NCBI RefSeq assembly: GCF_015477775.1
Contig: NZ_JADLQO010000019.1
Location: 62,001-126,000, forward strand
Length of the DNA stretch: 64,000 nucleotides
Source: Nocardia abscessus
Lineage (GTDB): Bacteria; Actinomycetota; Actinomycetes; Mycobacteriales; Mycobacteriaceae
Direction: 5' to 3'
Within the stretch, counting starts at the first letter, position 1. Each line of letters opens with the position of its first letter. The position numbers and the translations under genes were made by a program. Shown here piece by piece: positions 1 to 9,256 of this stretch. The notes beneath the pieces are model-generated. The model did no database searches, was not told the origin of the DNA, and worked only from the letters and a program-made list of their open reading frames with translations.

Positions 1-23
1 GCGGGTCGTAGCCGGCGATCAGG

Positions 24-827
24 TCAGCAGACGCCTGCGCGTTGGAGTGTTTTTCCATTGTTGATCCCCCATGCCAGTGTGAGAAGAGTCCACGCGGACA
101 GCTGATCTCCGGCCAGCTCCTCCCACGCGGCCTTGAAGGCCCGCGCCCCTTGTGGCCATTGCCGGTCGGGATTGAGCCGCCGGGCGGCGGGCTGAACGGC
201 GATGTCGGAGTAGTCGTAGAAGGAGAAGTCGTTGGTGTAGTCCGCGACCGCGGTCCGCGCAGTCCATCCACCGACGCGGTCTATGGTTTGCAGCGTGGTG
301 ACCAGCTCAGCGGGCGGCAGCTTCTCCCACCGCGATCCCTGGGCCAGAAACGCGCGGGCGGCCGCGCGCAGAGCACACTTGGGGAACGCGGCGCCGACCT
401 GCCGGAATTGTTCATCGGACAGGTCGAGGATGCGCTCGGGTGAGGGGAACAGCGACGCTGTGAGTCCGTCCCGGCTGACTGGCTCGCCGTAGGCGGTGCA
501 GAACCGTATGTACCGTGTGCGGGCATGACCGGCTTGGATCACCTGCCGCATGAGCGCCGCTGACAGCGCGTCCCACAGCGACGGATTGGCCACCCGCGCC
601 ACGGGGCCAGCGGCTTTGAGCGGCTCGACGAGGTCGGCGGGCCCGGCCAAGCACAGGGAAGGAACGACAGTGTCCATGCGGTATTCCCCGCCGCCCATAC
701 TGATCATGTAGTCGCCGGTGTCATCGCAGGCGACAGTGATCAACGCAGCCGATCCTCGGGCGGCGAGGGCCCGGTAGGCGATCCCGTCGTCGGTTCGCAG
801 CCATCCGGGATGGTCGGTCATGATCAT
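24..827 (-). CDS. DNA-glycosylase-like (HhH-GPD-type) protein
   Basis: A 267-aa protein resembling the AlkA/HhH-GPD glycosylases that excise damaged bases. The C-terminal half carries a helix-hairpin-helix-like stretch (VGGWTARTAVADY) followed by an acidic position (FYDYSD), where the family has its catalytic Asp. The hairpin glycines are partly conserved and no FeS cysteine cluster is seen. The chosen start is the ATG that overlaps the stop of the upstream kinase-like gene as ATGA, so the two are probably translationally coupled; a longer reading frame lies inside the kinase gene and is unlikely. Family assignment rests on weak motifs only. It is the last gene visible of a leftward run of nucleotide-related genes. 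Confidence 0.5.
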   Translation of the reverse strand: MIMTDHPGWLRTDDGIAYRALAARGSAALITVACDDTGDYMISMGGGEYRMDTVVPSLCLAGPADLVEPLKAAGPVARVANPSLWDALSAALMRQVIQAGHARTRYIRFCTAYGEPVSRDGLTASLFPSPERILDLSDEQFRQVGAAFPKCALRAAARAFLAQGSRWEKLPPAELVTTLQTIDRVGGWTARTAVADYTNDFSFYDYSDIAVQPAARRLNPDRQWPQGARAFKAAWEELAGDQLSAWTLLTLAWGINNGKTLQRAGVC

Positions 828-1456
828 GCAGTTGTCCCTTCGTTCGTCTGCTCGTCCAGCAGGGCCACGACCAGGTCGGCGACGATAGCCGCGATCTGGT
901 GCGGCCTGAGGTCGGTGCAGTCGATGACATGCACCGGCCATCCACGTGCGCGTAAGTTCCGCGCGAGGTCATCGAACATCTTCACCTGCTCGGCGGTGCT
1001 GCGCACTGGATCGCGTTCGAACCGGTCGTGCGCGCCGCGCGCAGTCAGACGGCTGGAGATGGTAGCGGGGTCGGCGCGCAGGAACACCGCCACATCCGGC
1101 ACCCGCACACCTTCATTGAGCTGCCACACCTTTTCAGCGGGCACACCGTCGAGGACTTGCAGCACCAGACTCGAGGGCAGATGCCGGTCGCACACCACGA
1201 CCTTGCCCGCTGCTAGTTGAGGGTCGATCTCTGTGGCCTGTTGGTGATGCCGGTCCGCGGCGACCAGGCAGGCGAGCGTCATTCCGGTGTAGGTGTCGGC
1301 GTGAGCGCGAACGTAGGAGCCGAGCGCGGTGGTGCTCGGCTGGCGCGCGGAGTAGACCGAGATACCCGAGCTTTGCAGGTGATCGACGGTGGCGTTGGCC
1401 GTGGTGGACTTGCCGACTCCGCCGGCTCCGTCGAAGGTCACCAACCGTCCCGCCAT
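824..1456 (-). CDS. Thymidylate-kinase-like P-loop kinase
   Basis: A 210-aa P-loop kinase of the dTMP kinase type, which phosphorylates dTMP to dTDP with ATP. The Walker A motif GAGGVGKST lies near residue 10, a CDRHLPSS segment matches the DR(Y/H) substrate-binding motif, and an arginine-rich lid-like segment (SRLTARGAHDRFERD) follows. The start was moved to the internal ATG because AAGGAG lies six bases before it. The stop overlaps the next gene. Being embedded beside glycosylase-like and nucleoside-hydrolase-like genes suggests a modified-nucleotide or salvage role rather than the housekeeping tmk, but that is inference. Confidence 0.75.
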   Translation of the reverse strand: MAGRLVTFDGAGGVGKSTTANATVDHLQSSGISVYSARQPSTTALGSYVRAHADTYTGMTLACLVAADRHHQQATEIDPQLAAGKVVVCDRHLPSSLVLQVLDGVPAEKVWQLNEGVRVPDVAVFLRADPATISSRLTARGAHDRFERDPVRSTAEQVKMFDDLARNLRARGWPVHVIDCTDLRPHQIAAIVADLVVALLDEQTNEGTTA

Positions 1457-1649
1457 CCGCTGCTCCTTCATCGCCGCACCGCACCCGGGCGCTGGCGCGG
1501 ATATGGCTTGCCTCCGGCGTTCCCCGGGTGCTCGGGCAAGTCGTTCACCTTCGCCGGGACTGCGTCATTCCGCCCGGGAACGCGGCATCGGAACCGGCGA
1601 AGGGGAGTAGTTGTTCGTAACCTGCTGTCAGGGAGGGCCTGTCCACCGG

Positions 1650-2603
1650 TCATGGCCGCGACCTTTCACGTGGAATGGGCAAGCGCGCCAACTGCTTTCC
1701 CAACCACAGATCTACGTCGTTCACTTGCATTGTGATCCATCGCCGATGGCCGTTGGCGGGATCGATGTTGATCTGCCCGGAATCGTTGACGACCACCTGT
1801 CGTCGCGTGAACTCGGCTGACGGCATCAGTAATCCTGCGGCGGTCGTCGCGACCGGCAGTGCGGAGCAGACCGGGTTGGCAGGCCAGCGGTCGAGATACG
1901 CTTCGAGTTCCGAGGCGACCGGTGCGCAGCAGGCGGCCGCCCAAAGCTTCTGGTGCACGGTGATCGTCGCGTCGGTTACCGTCTCCGAGCGCACCAGCAG
2001 CAGATCCTCCACGGTCTCGATGACCTTCGCGGCGCCGACAGGGTCGCGAGCAAATCCGTTGTCGGACTGCGTGACAGCGAGACGTTCGCGGACCTGCATG
2101 TCTTCGTTCAGCACGTGAGCGAGCGTGGTGGGGCAGCCTGTGCCGATCCAGCGAACAGCGGCAGATGTGCTCGCGCACATCTTTCGAACCGCGGCGAGCA
2201 CATCAGCGCTCGGGCCCTCGATGGGCGGGGCTGGCCTGCCGTCATTATCGAACGCGCGGTGTAGTTTTCGTCGCTGGGCCTGCGCGACGACGGGCACGTC
2301 GTCGCGCCCGGCCAGGTCCAGGACGTAGCGGGCGTATCGCGTGGCGTGGTCGTCGGCGTCGTTGGTCACGACCAGTGCCAAATCATCCGAAGCAGCGGCG
2401 CACAGCAGCGCGAGCAAGTGGCCGGGGTCACTGGCGAACGGCGTCTCGAGGATGACCGGGGTCTTCGCGAGTGTGCGCGGCGGGGGTCCGGCAGCGCGTA
2501 GCTTCGCGGCGATCCCATCCCAACGATAGGTCTCGGCGCGGTCGAGCTGTTCGCGGTACTGCGCGTCGGTCTCGTCGCAATCGTCATCGTCGATCTCACC
2601 CAC
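1650..2603 (-). CDS. Nucleoside-hydrolase-like protein
   Basis: A 317-aa protein resembling the inosine-uridine nucleoside hydrolase (IUNH) fold. The segment ILETPFASDPGHLLALL sits where the family has its calcium-binding DxDPGxDD loop, and VRWIGTG matches the conserved VxxxGxGP strand. The first and later Asp residues of the metal site are replaced, and no clear HDPxA motif is found near the C-terminus, so hydrolase activity is doubtful. It starts at GTG only 12 bases after the P450 gene, indicating one transcript. A second, broken relative lies at 43.8-44.7 kb. Confidence 0.5.
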   Translation of the reverse strand: MGEIDDDDCDETDAQYREQLDRAETYRWDGIAAKLRAAGPPPRTLAKTPVILETPFASDPGHLLALLCAAASDDLALVVTNDADDHATRYARYVLDLAGRDDVPVVAQAQRRKLHRAFDNDGRPAPPIEGPSADVLAAVRKMCASTSAAVRWIGTGCPTTLAHVLNEDMQVRERLAVTQSDNGFARDPVGAAKVIETVEDLLLVRSETVTDATITVHQKLWAAACCAPVASELEAYLDRWPANPVCSALPVATTAAGLLMPSAEFTRRQVVVNDSGQINIDPANGHRRWITMQVNDVDLWLGKQLARLPIPRERSRP

Positions 2604-2615
2604 CGTCGAGGTCCT

Positions 2616-3977
2616 TCACATCCGGCCGGCGCGAAGGGGGCGTCGGTGCGGTGCTGGGTCACCGACCGCCGCCACGGTGTTTGGGGCTCCGGCGATGGAC
2701 CACAGTCCTGTCTCCAACGGGGGCGATGGGGGGAAGGTGACCGGCAGTGCGGCCAGGGCCCGGTGAAACGGGCCGGTTCGCCAGCGCAGTTCGTTGGCAG
2801 CGACAGCCAGTCGCATCTCGGGCAGTGCGTCAAGCAGCTGATCGATGCTGTGCTGTACGACGAGATACGCCACGGACTTCGCGGGGCAGATGTGTGGTCC
2901 AGCGCCCCACGCCAGATGGGAGCGATTGCCGGTGCGGTCACCGCCGCGTGTCGCCAGGTCGTCGTTGCAGCCGGCGAGGCTGATGATGACCGGTTGGTGG
3001 GCGGGCAGCCACGTGCCATCGAGCATCATCGGCTGCAGCGGGTACCGGATGGCGAAGTTGGCCATCGGCGGGTCGGCGAACAAGACCTCGTCCAAGGCGT
3101 CTCGTGTCGACAAGCTCCCGTCGTGGAGGCCGCCATGGAACCGCTCGTCGGTGAGCGCCAGCAGCACGGTGTTCGCGATCAGGTTTCGTTGCGGTTCGAA
3201 TCCGGCGCCGTAGAGGCTCATCAGCTGGGCGAACATCTCCTCGTCGTCGAGCCCGGCTGGGTGGCTGGCCAGCCGTGAGGTGATGTCATCGCCCGGGGCG
3301 GCGCGCTTGAGCCGGATCAGCGTCATCAGCGCTTCGCGCAGCATCGCCATGCCGCGGGCGGCGTCGCCGCCGGAATCGAAGCGCAGCGCCATCCCGGTCG
3401 CGACACAGTCACCGATGTGTGGTGGGCAGCCGATCAGCTGGTTGAGGGCCTCGAGCACAAGCTTGGAGGCGTACTGCTCGAGCAGGTCAGCGTGGCCGTG
3501 CTCGCAGAAGGAGTTGATCAGCGGAACAGCGATCTGTTCGACAGAAGCGGGAATGTCGAACAGATCGATCCCGGCAAGAACGTCGGCTGAGGCCTTCCGA
3601 AGGCGCTTGTGGGCGTCTGCGTCGTTGAACCTGGCGGCGTCCTGATACCGCATCATGGCCAGCACCGGCGAGTCCGCGGGCACGCTCTGCTGCCAGATGC
3701 TCGGATTGGATCCGAAGTGGGCAGTGTCATGAAGGATCGAAACCCCGGTCTCGTGGCGTAGGACGAGCGTGGCGGGAACCCCTGCAGCCAGCTCGACCGG
3801 CGCCAGCGCCCCGAACCTCTCGCGCAGGTCGCGATAGAAGCGGTGCGGATCGGCTGCGTAGTCCGGGCCGTACAGCGGAATGCGCGGGTCACTGGTAGGG
3901 AAAGGGGATCCGTGCGAGACCGGGCACATCCCCGTGGTCGTGGAAGGCGAGCTCGCTGGTGTGGGTGGGGTGGTCAT
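2616..3977 (-). CDS. Cytochrome P450, CYP157/conservon-like, lacking EXXR
   Basis: A 453-aa cytochrome P450. The heme-binding loop WGAGPHICPA places the thiolate cysteine near residue 364. The I-helix has AGFEPQ (about 258-263) instead of the usual AG(D/E)T. The K-helix position reads EVLFADPP (297-304), so the Arg of the canonical EXXR motif is missing, as I recall for the CYP157 enzymes of Streptomyces conservons. The start was chosen at the ATG with GGAG eight bases upstream, which removes 57 residues of implausible leader. No conservon partners (histidine kinase, roadblock, DUF742, GTPase) are visible nearby. It is followed at 12 bases by the nucleoside-hydrolase-like gene. The substrate is unknown. 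Confidence 0.85.
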   Translation of the reverse strand: MTTPPTPASSPSTTTGMCPVSHGSPFPTSDPRIPLYGPDYAADPHRFYRDLRERFGALAPVELAAGVPATLVLRHETGVSILHDTAHFGSNPSIWQQSVPADSPVLAMMRYQDAARFNDADAHKRLRKASADVLAGIDLFDIPASVEQIAVPLINSFCEHGHADLLEQYASKLVLEALNQLIGCPPHIGDCVATGMALRFDSGGDAARGMAMLREALMTLIRLKRAAPGDDITSRLASHPAGLDDEEMFAQLMSLYGAGFEPQRNLIANTVLLALTDERFHGGLHDGSLSTRDALDEVLFADPPMANFAIRYPLQPMMLDGTWLPAHQPVIISLAGCNDDLATRGGDRTGNRSHLAWGAGPHICPAKSVAYLVVQHSIDQLLDALPEMRLAVAANELRWRTGPFHRALAALPVTFPPSPPLETGLWSIAGAPNTVAAVGDPAPHRRPLRAGRM

Positions 3978-4163
3978 CGTTGCGACTCCGAATGAGAGGT
4001 TGAGCAGGACAAGCAGGTCCGATAGAGGCGGGTCGGACACGGGCGTGCGGCGAAGCAGGGTGACGATTTCGGTAGTGCCGAGCGCTCGAATCAGGTCCGA
4101 GGGCCGCGAAACGGCTCGCCTAGAGTTCGGTGCACCGGCACCGCGCACTTTGGGTGGTCGGGA

Positions 4164-5801
4164 TCAGGTCAAGACAGTGCCGAGCTGGTTGAGTAGTGCG
4201 TCGTGCTCGATGTGTAGGCATCGCGTGTCGACATGGCGGTCGGAGCGCAGCAGGCACAGGGAGTTGCGGCCGCGGACACCGTAGACCTCGTGGAAGTCTG
4301 TTGATTCGGCCATGAGGGCGTTGACTGGTGCGAGAGTGTGGACGCCCGGCGGAGTGACCAGCGTGAACCGCACCCGTTGTCCGAAACGGCTTTCGACCTT
4401 GCGCGCGAGCGTTGTCCACGCCGCGGCCGAGTCGGGTTCGTTCTGGACACCGAGCAAGGTGTAGTAGTGGTCTGTCTGATCATGCACGCGCTGATTGCGT
4501 GTGATGGCTATGTTGGGGGCGCGGTCACCGGCGGCCAGGCCGTCCAGTGCCGTGAGCCCGGGGATCCGCCCCGCGGTGCCTCGATAGTTGAGGCGATGTC
4601 CTGAGATCAGCCCCACTGCGTCGTCGTTCAGTTCGGCTGCTGTGGCGACCCGCTGCTCGAGCGGTGTGCGAGGGTCCATGATCACGCCATGGATGCGGCG
4701 GGCGATGTCGCCGGCCTGGACCGCGGCCTGGCGGCGTTCCGGCTCGTAGGAATGAAGGAGCGAGGGATTGGCGAGTCCTTGCACGACCATTGCCAGTTTC
4801 GCTGCGAGGTTGATCGCGTCCTGGAGGGCCAGATTCAATCCCATCCCGCCAGCGATGGTTTGGGTATGAGCAGAATCACCGCACAGGATGACGTGGCCGC
4901 CAGGATGGACGAAACGAGTTGCCAGGCGCTGCCCGAGTGTGAATTGTGTTGGCGTCGACTTCGGTTCGCCGACGATGACCGCACCGCCGAAGTGCACGTC
5001 GAGTGCCGTCTGAAACAGCGCATGCGGGTTATTGGTTCGGGGACCGCCGCTGCCGAGCTCGCCAACGATGACGCGGAAGAGCGGAGCCTTCGGATCACTG
5101 GGCAGGGCGGCGAGGAATATCAGACGTTGATCGCAGATCAAGTAGTGCAGACGGTCGCGGGGGAGGGGAAGCCCCCAAACCACGGTGTCGGTCATGCACA
5201 GATCGTTGTCGTAGGACGTGCCGACGAACTCGATGCCCAATTGGCTGCGCACGGTGCTGTATACGCCATCGCAGCCCACCAGCCACTCAGGACGGATTAC
5301 CTCCACCTCACCGCAAGGCTTGACCAACGTCGCGGTTACGCGGCCGTATTCATCGCAGGTGAGTTTCCGCAGTTCGGTTCCCCAGAGAATCTCGCAGCCG
5401 AGTGATTCGAGGCGCTCGCGAAGGATGCGTTCGGTTTCGCGCTGGGGGATGTTGAGGATTTCGGAGTAGTTGGTCGGGTATGTGGGTGGTTTCAACCGCG
5501 TGAAGTCCAGCCGCGGACCGGCTTGCCCGCCATCGACAGCCTTCGCCTGCTTGAAGTGGTAGTCCATCGAGTAGCTGGGGATGCCGGCCGCATCGACGTC
5601 ACTGGCAAGCCCGACCGCTTCGAGGTCTTCACGTGTAGAGGAATGCAGCGTGATGGCAGCCGAATTCGATGCCGGGCCGCGCCGCTTGTCGATCACCAGA
5701 CAAGGGACGCCCCACCGCCACAGCTCCAAGGCGGTCATCAATCCGGCAGCGCCAGCGCCCACAACGACAACTCGATGGTCCGACGCAGAAATGACAGACA
5801 T
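4164..5801 (-). CDS. FAD-dependent aromatic hydroxylase (PHBH/UbiH-type)
   Basis: A 545-aa class A flavoprotein monooxygenase that would hydroxylate an aromatic or polyketide substrate using NAD(P)H and O2. The Rossmann motif VGAGAAG lies at about residues 14-20, and the second FAD motif is CGDSAHTQTIAGGMGLN. The last 120 or so residues resemble the thioredoxin-like C-terminal domain of this group. The start was chosen at the ATG with AGGAG seven bases upstream; the upstream in-frame ATG has no such site. It precedes the P450 gene, so the pair may tailor one metabolite. It is not called rifampicin monooxygenase because no rifamycin-associated element precedes it. Confidence 0.88.
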   Translation of the reverse strand: MSVISASDHRVVVVGAGAAGLMTALELWRWGVPCLVIDKRRGPASNSAAITLHSSTREDLEAVGLASDVDAAGIPSYSMDYHFKQAKAVDGGQAGPRLDFTRLKPPTYPTNYSEILNIPQRETERILRERLESLGCEILWGTELRKLTCDEYGRVTATLVKPCGEVEVIRPEWLVGCDGVYSTVRSQLGIEFVGTSYDNDLCMTDTVVWGLPLPRDRLHYLICDQRLIFLAALPSDPKAPLFRVIVGELGSGGPRTNNPHALFQTALDVHFGGAVIVGEPKSTPTQFTLGQRLATRFVHPGGHVILCGDSAHTQTIAGGMGLNLALQDAINLAAKLAMVVQGLANPSLLHSYEPERRQAAVQAGDIARRIHGVIMDPRTPLEQRVATAAELNDDAVGLISGHRLNYRGTAGRIPGLTALDGLAAGDRAPNIAITRNQRVHDQTDHYYTLLGVQNEPDSAAAWTTLARKVESRFGQRVRFTLVTPPGVHTLAPVNALMAESTDFHEVYGVRGRNSLCLLRSDRHVDTRCLHIEHDALLNQLGTVLT

Positions 5802-6182
5802 GAATAACTCCTGATCCAGCCTTAACGACCACCGAATAGGCCTCGATTCGGCGTAGTCCAGCAACAGCACGAATAGGCACATGACTGCGCAACTCCGGTG
5901 CGCAACAGAAACTCTGGGGTAGGCGCCCAGCAGTGCGGGGTAAGGTGTCAGCGCCTGAACCGCCGGATGAGCTGGCGGTCTGACACCCTACTTTCCGGAC
6001 CGCATCAACGACCGCGAGCAAAGTATCCGGCGCGTCTCTTTTCGTAGCGTTCGCTCACGGTCACAGCTGTGGTTCGAATGACTCGACTCGACCATAATGG
6101 TGATCACGCCTTTCTATAACTATTCGCACGCTATCTACGACGCTCGCGAAAGTCTTGAAGTCTTTGGCGGTCGTCCATCGCT
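5802..6182. other. Intergenic region, probable promoter of the FAD hydroxylase run
   Basis: About 380 bases without a convincing gene. It lies upstream of the leftward FAD hydroxylase/P450 run and downstream of a methyltransferase gene, so it should hold the promoter for the former and the end of the latter transcript. The part near 6080-6180 is AT-richer than its surroundings. No specific operator was recognised. Confidence 0.35.
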
Positions 6183-6980
6183 CTACGGTTTGCGCGCTAC
6201 TGCGCCGTAAGCGGAGATCGGCCGGACCTCACCGACCTCGGTGTCGCCTGCACGCCACTGCGTGATCGACACGAAACCCGGTTCCACCATCTGCAGGCCG
6301 TCGAAGGCGCTGCGGAGCTGAGCCTGGGGCCTGGGGAAGTAGGGCACACCGCCGGTGCCGGTGTAGTTCTCGCACAGGGTGACATAGGACTTGCTGTCGT
6401 CGGTGCCGTCCCACATCACCAGGTAGCTGCCCGACGGCACCGCATCCAGCACTGTGTGCACGATGCGCAGCAGATCGTCGTAGGTCTTGGCATGGCCGAG
6501 CACGCCCATGAACATCACGGCGACGGGCTCGTTGAAGTTGAGGACGTTCTTGGCGTCGGCGATGATCCGCTCGGGGTCGTGGTAGTCGGCGTCGATGTAG
6601 GTGGTGACGCCTTCGGGTGTGGTGGAGGTGTGCAGCGCCCGCGCGTGCGTGAGCACAAGGGGGTCGTTGTCCACGTAGACGATCCGGGACTCGGGCGCGA
6701 CGGTCTGGGCGACCTCGTGGGTGTTCTGCATGGTGGGCAGGCCGGTGCCGATATCGAGGAACTGGCGGATGCCCACCTCGCCGGCGAGGTAACGCACGGC
6801 GCGGATGAGGAACTGGCGCGACTGCACCGCCATGGTGGTGATGTCCGGATCGACCTCGATGCCGGCGTCGCCTGCGATGCGGTCGATCTCGTAGTAGTCC
6901 TTACCGCCCATCCAGTAGTTCCAGATCCGCGCGGAGTGGGGGATGTCGGTCCGGATGAGGGGGCTGTGGTCTTCGGGCAT
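6183..6980 (-). CDS. SAM-dependent methyltransferase, DUF574 (Methyltransf_19) family
   Basis: A 265-aa methyltransferase of the actinobacterial DUF574 family. The N-terminus has the family signature ARIWNYWMGGKDYYEIDR, the SAM-binding strand is FLDIGTGLPT, and YVDNDPLVL is the ribose-binding acidic motif. An AGGAG site lies nine bases before the ATG. The natural substrates of this family are largely unknown. It is followed upstream by a second, frameshifted member of the same family, showing a tandem duplication. Family assignment is firm; function is not. Confidence 0.9.
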   Translation of the reverse strand: MPEDHSPLIRTDIPHSARIWNYWMGGKDYYEIDRIAGDAGIEVDPDITTMAVQSRQFLIRAVRYLAGEVGIRQFLDIGTGLPTMQNTHEVAQTVAPESRIVYVDNDPLVLTHARALHTSTTPEGVTTYIDADYHDPERIIADAKNVLNFNEPVAVMFMGVLGHAKTYDDLLRIVHTVLDAVPSGSYLVMWDGTDDSKSYVTLCENYTGTGGVPYFPRPQAQLRSAFDGLQMVEPGFVSITQWRAGDTEVGEVRPISAYGAVARKP

Positions 6981-7050
6981 AGAGGTGGGCTCCTGAACAG
7001 ACGTTGTGGTAAGGGGATCCCGCTGGCGGCAGTGCCTCGTAGCAGGGGAG

Positions 7051-7930
7051 TCAGCGACGTAGAAGGTGTGTCACGTTGCCGTTTCGGAAAGGCTTGCGGC
7101 CGACGCCGCCAAGCAGTAGACGTTCCTCGGTCAGCCGCGGGCGTATCGCGGGGCCCATCGGCCACCAGTCGTCGAGTTCGACCAAGCCGGGCTCGATCAG
7201 TTCCAGATCACCGAAGTACGAGGCGATCTGCCCGCGGGTGCGGTACCAGCCGGAGCCCAGACCCATTTCGATGAAACGCCGTTCCAGCTCACGCGCCATC
7301 TCGTGTGCTTCATCGCAGTCATCGGGGTCGTAGAAGTGTGTAATGGCGACGTAGGAGCCTGCGGGCAGCGCGTCGATGTACTGACGCATGATCCCGGCCG
7401 GATCGAGATCGTCGTCGACGTGATGCAGGATGCCGCACAGGATCAGCGCCAGCGGCCTGGTGAGATCGAGATGCTGGACGATCTCGTCGTGCGACAGCAA
7501 GGTCTTCGGCATGGTGAGATCCGCGGGGCACGAAGCGGGTGTGTTCATTACGCTCGAGCAGTACACGGCCGTGGACGTGACACACCGGGTCGTTGTCGAC
7601 GTAAACGACGCGCGCGGTGGGATTCTGCTGTTGGGCGATCTCATGGGTATTGCCGACGGTCGGCAGCCCCGCGCCGATGTCGAGGAACTGGTCGATGCCG
7701 GCGGTCCCGGCCAGATAGCGCACCACGCGGTGCAGCCAGCGGCGATTCATGCGGGCCACATCGCTCTGCCGCGGCGCGACTTCGGCGACTTTGTCGCGCA
7801 CGTAGCGGTCGACTTCGTAGTTGTCCTTGCCACCGAGGGTGGCGTCGTAGACGCGGGCGATGCTCGCGCGTGTCGTGTCCACGCCTACCGGCACGCGCAC
7901 ACCGGTTTGAGGAGGCGAATCGATCGTCAA
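7051..7930 (-). pseudogene. Second DUF574 methyltransferase, frameshifted
   Basis: A second DUF574 methyltransferase. Its N-terminal half (YDATLGGKDNYEVDR, FLDIGAGLPT, YVDNDPV) and its C-terminal half (ADLTMPKTLL through GVGRKPF) are in different frames. The break is at a run of four G at 7525-7528: removing one base joins FVP to ADLTMP, restoring the expected order. The start is taken as the TTG at 7928-7930, which has AGGAG five bases upstream; the upstream ATG has no such site. This is either a true pseudogene, a sequencing error in a homopolymer, or, less likely, a recoded gene. The relative at 6183-6980 is intact. Confidence 0.75.
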
Positions 7931-7967
7931 AGCTGCTCCTGAACGGGGATCGCGAGCAGTGCGACGG

Positions 7968-8759
7968 CTAATCGGCGGCATCGCGAAATGAGTGGGACGA
8001 CAACGTGCCGAGTGGGCGCGTCTCGCGGTGCGCCGCACGGCCTCGCGTAGTGGGGGTAGGGCTCTCGGCGAGCCGGTGGCTGCGTGGGGTGACGAGCGAG
8101 TTCGGTAGATGTGCGAGGCTGTTGTGGCGTAGCACCGTGCCTTGCCATCTCTGCAATCCGGGCTTGGAGTCGCTGTGTGGTGTCAGCATCCACTCGGTAA
8201 TGCCGGTGTTTGCAGTCCGCCGTGTCTGTGCAATGGAAGGCGAGTCGCCGTAGTAGAGCTGGAAGCTCGCCGAGATTGTGTCCTCGTCGCAGACGACAAG
8301 CACAGTGTCGCCGACGTGTCGGCCCAGGATGTCGCCGAGTTCGCGGCCCACGGTGGCGGTCAGCGTCGTCCACGAGTCCGCTCCTGGGGCAAGGGGGCGG
8401 TCGGGCGTCTGTTCGAGGGGTGGATCGAATGCCGCGAGAACGTCGTCGACCAGAGCACCGTCGGCAGCTCCATAGTTGCGGCATCGGAGGGCGGGCGTTG
8501 TCGGTGGCCGCCCGAGGCGCGCCGACACTATGTTGGCTGTGTCTTCGGCTCGAGCGACATCGGTGTGGTAGATCGCCGCAGGAATGAGCTGCTCGTGTGC
8601 GAGTCGGTCACCGAGCAATCGGGTCTGCTGATGGCCCGTACTGTCGAGACCGCGGCATCGCTGAGGGCCCATGTACTCGTTGCGGTCGTCGGCAGGTGAA
8701 TGGCCGGCGCGAACGAGGAGCATTCGCACGGTGAGCGTGCGTGTGCCGTTGGGTGCCAA
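7968..8759 (-). CDS. Histidine-phosphatase-fold protein without catalytic histidines
   Basis: A 263-aa protein with the layout of the phosphoglycerate mutase/histidine phosphatase superfamily. LLVRAGHS replaces the RHG(E/Q) motif, TDVARAEDTA matches the SxLxRAxETA helix, and ITEW followed by LRHNSLAHL matches the usual C-terminal ITEW...NxxxHL. The nucleophilic His is Ala, and the second catalytic His in VLVVSHG is changed (VLVVCDED). It is therefore probably not a phosphatase and may be a binding protein. It is divergent from the small-protein/DUF6879/XRE trio. Confidence 0.65.
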   Translation of the reverse strand: MAPNGTRTLTVRMLLVRAGHSPADDRNEYMGPQRCRGLDSTGHQQTRLLGDRLAHEQLIPAAIYHTDVARAEDTANIVSARLGRPPTTPALRCRNYGAADGALVDDVLAAFDPPLEQTPDRPLAPGADSWTTLTATVGRELGDILGRHVGDTVLVVCDEDTISASFQLYYGDSPSIAQTRRTANTGITEWMLTPHSDSKPGLQRWQGTVLRHNSLAHLPNSLVTPRSHRLAESPTPTTRGRAAHRETRPLGTLSSHSFRDAAD

Positions 8760-8929
8760 CGTGACTCACTTCCTTCTACCTGTCGCGGTTCTGGGTGTCT
8801 CGACGGTATGGGGCGTGGGTGAGCGGCCACCATGAAAGTGCCAGAAAGTGCCAGACTGGTTGACCTGCAACTTGTTGGGCTGCAACGATTCGACCGTTCC
8901 CACACTCAACTGCAAAGGTGGTGTACTGC

Positions 8930-9256
8930 ATGAAAGTACGGTTTATCGGTGGCGAGTCCGGTGGCGACGGCTCGCCTCGGCTGTATGCCAGCGACCGGGA
9001 AACCCTGGTGGTGCAAGGATGGAGGACCGACAGCGATGATCGAATCGAGATCCCTCATCGCCTGCTCGCCTACAGCGAGCCAGGCACCTGTCTGGTCGGA
9101 CTGACCGACACTGGGCATGGAACCTTCATCCTGTCCGGCGAGCCGGTCGTCGACCCCGAGGCATTGGAGCAGATGAAAATTCCCGCTCACGAGACCGCAG
9201 TAGAGATTCCCATCGGACAGGAGGTGCGCCCGGATGCGGCTACTGCTGGGTGCTGA
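8930..9256 (+). CDS. Small protein of unknown function before DUF6879
   Basis: A 108-aa acidic protein with no motif that I recognise and no membrane segment. The ATG is preceded by an AAAGGTGG ribosome site, and the end overlaps the next gene by 23 bases, showing it belongs to the same operon. Such short ORFs beside DUF6879 and XRE/DUF5753 genes are common in Streptomyces and Nocardia. Its role is unknown. Confidence 0.65.
   Translation: MKVRFIGGESGGDGSPRLYASDRETLVVQGWRTDSDDRIEIPHRLLAYSEPGTCLVGLTDTGHGTFILSGEPVVDPEALEQMKIPAHETAVEIPIGQEVRPDAATAGC

Noticed and set aside
4164..5801. Calling the FAD hydroxylase a rifampicin monooxygenase (Rox) to pair with helR
   Set aside because: It is similar only at the level of the class A flavoprotein family, has no RAE-like element upstream and is more than 50 kb from helR.
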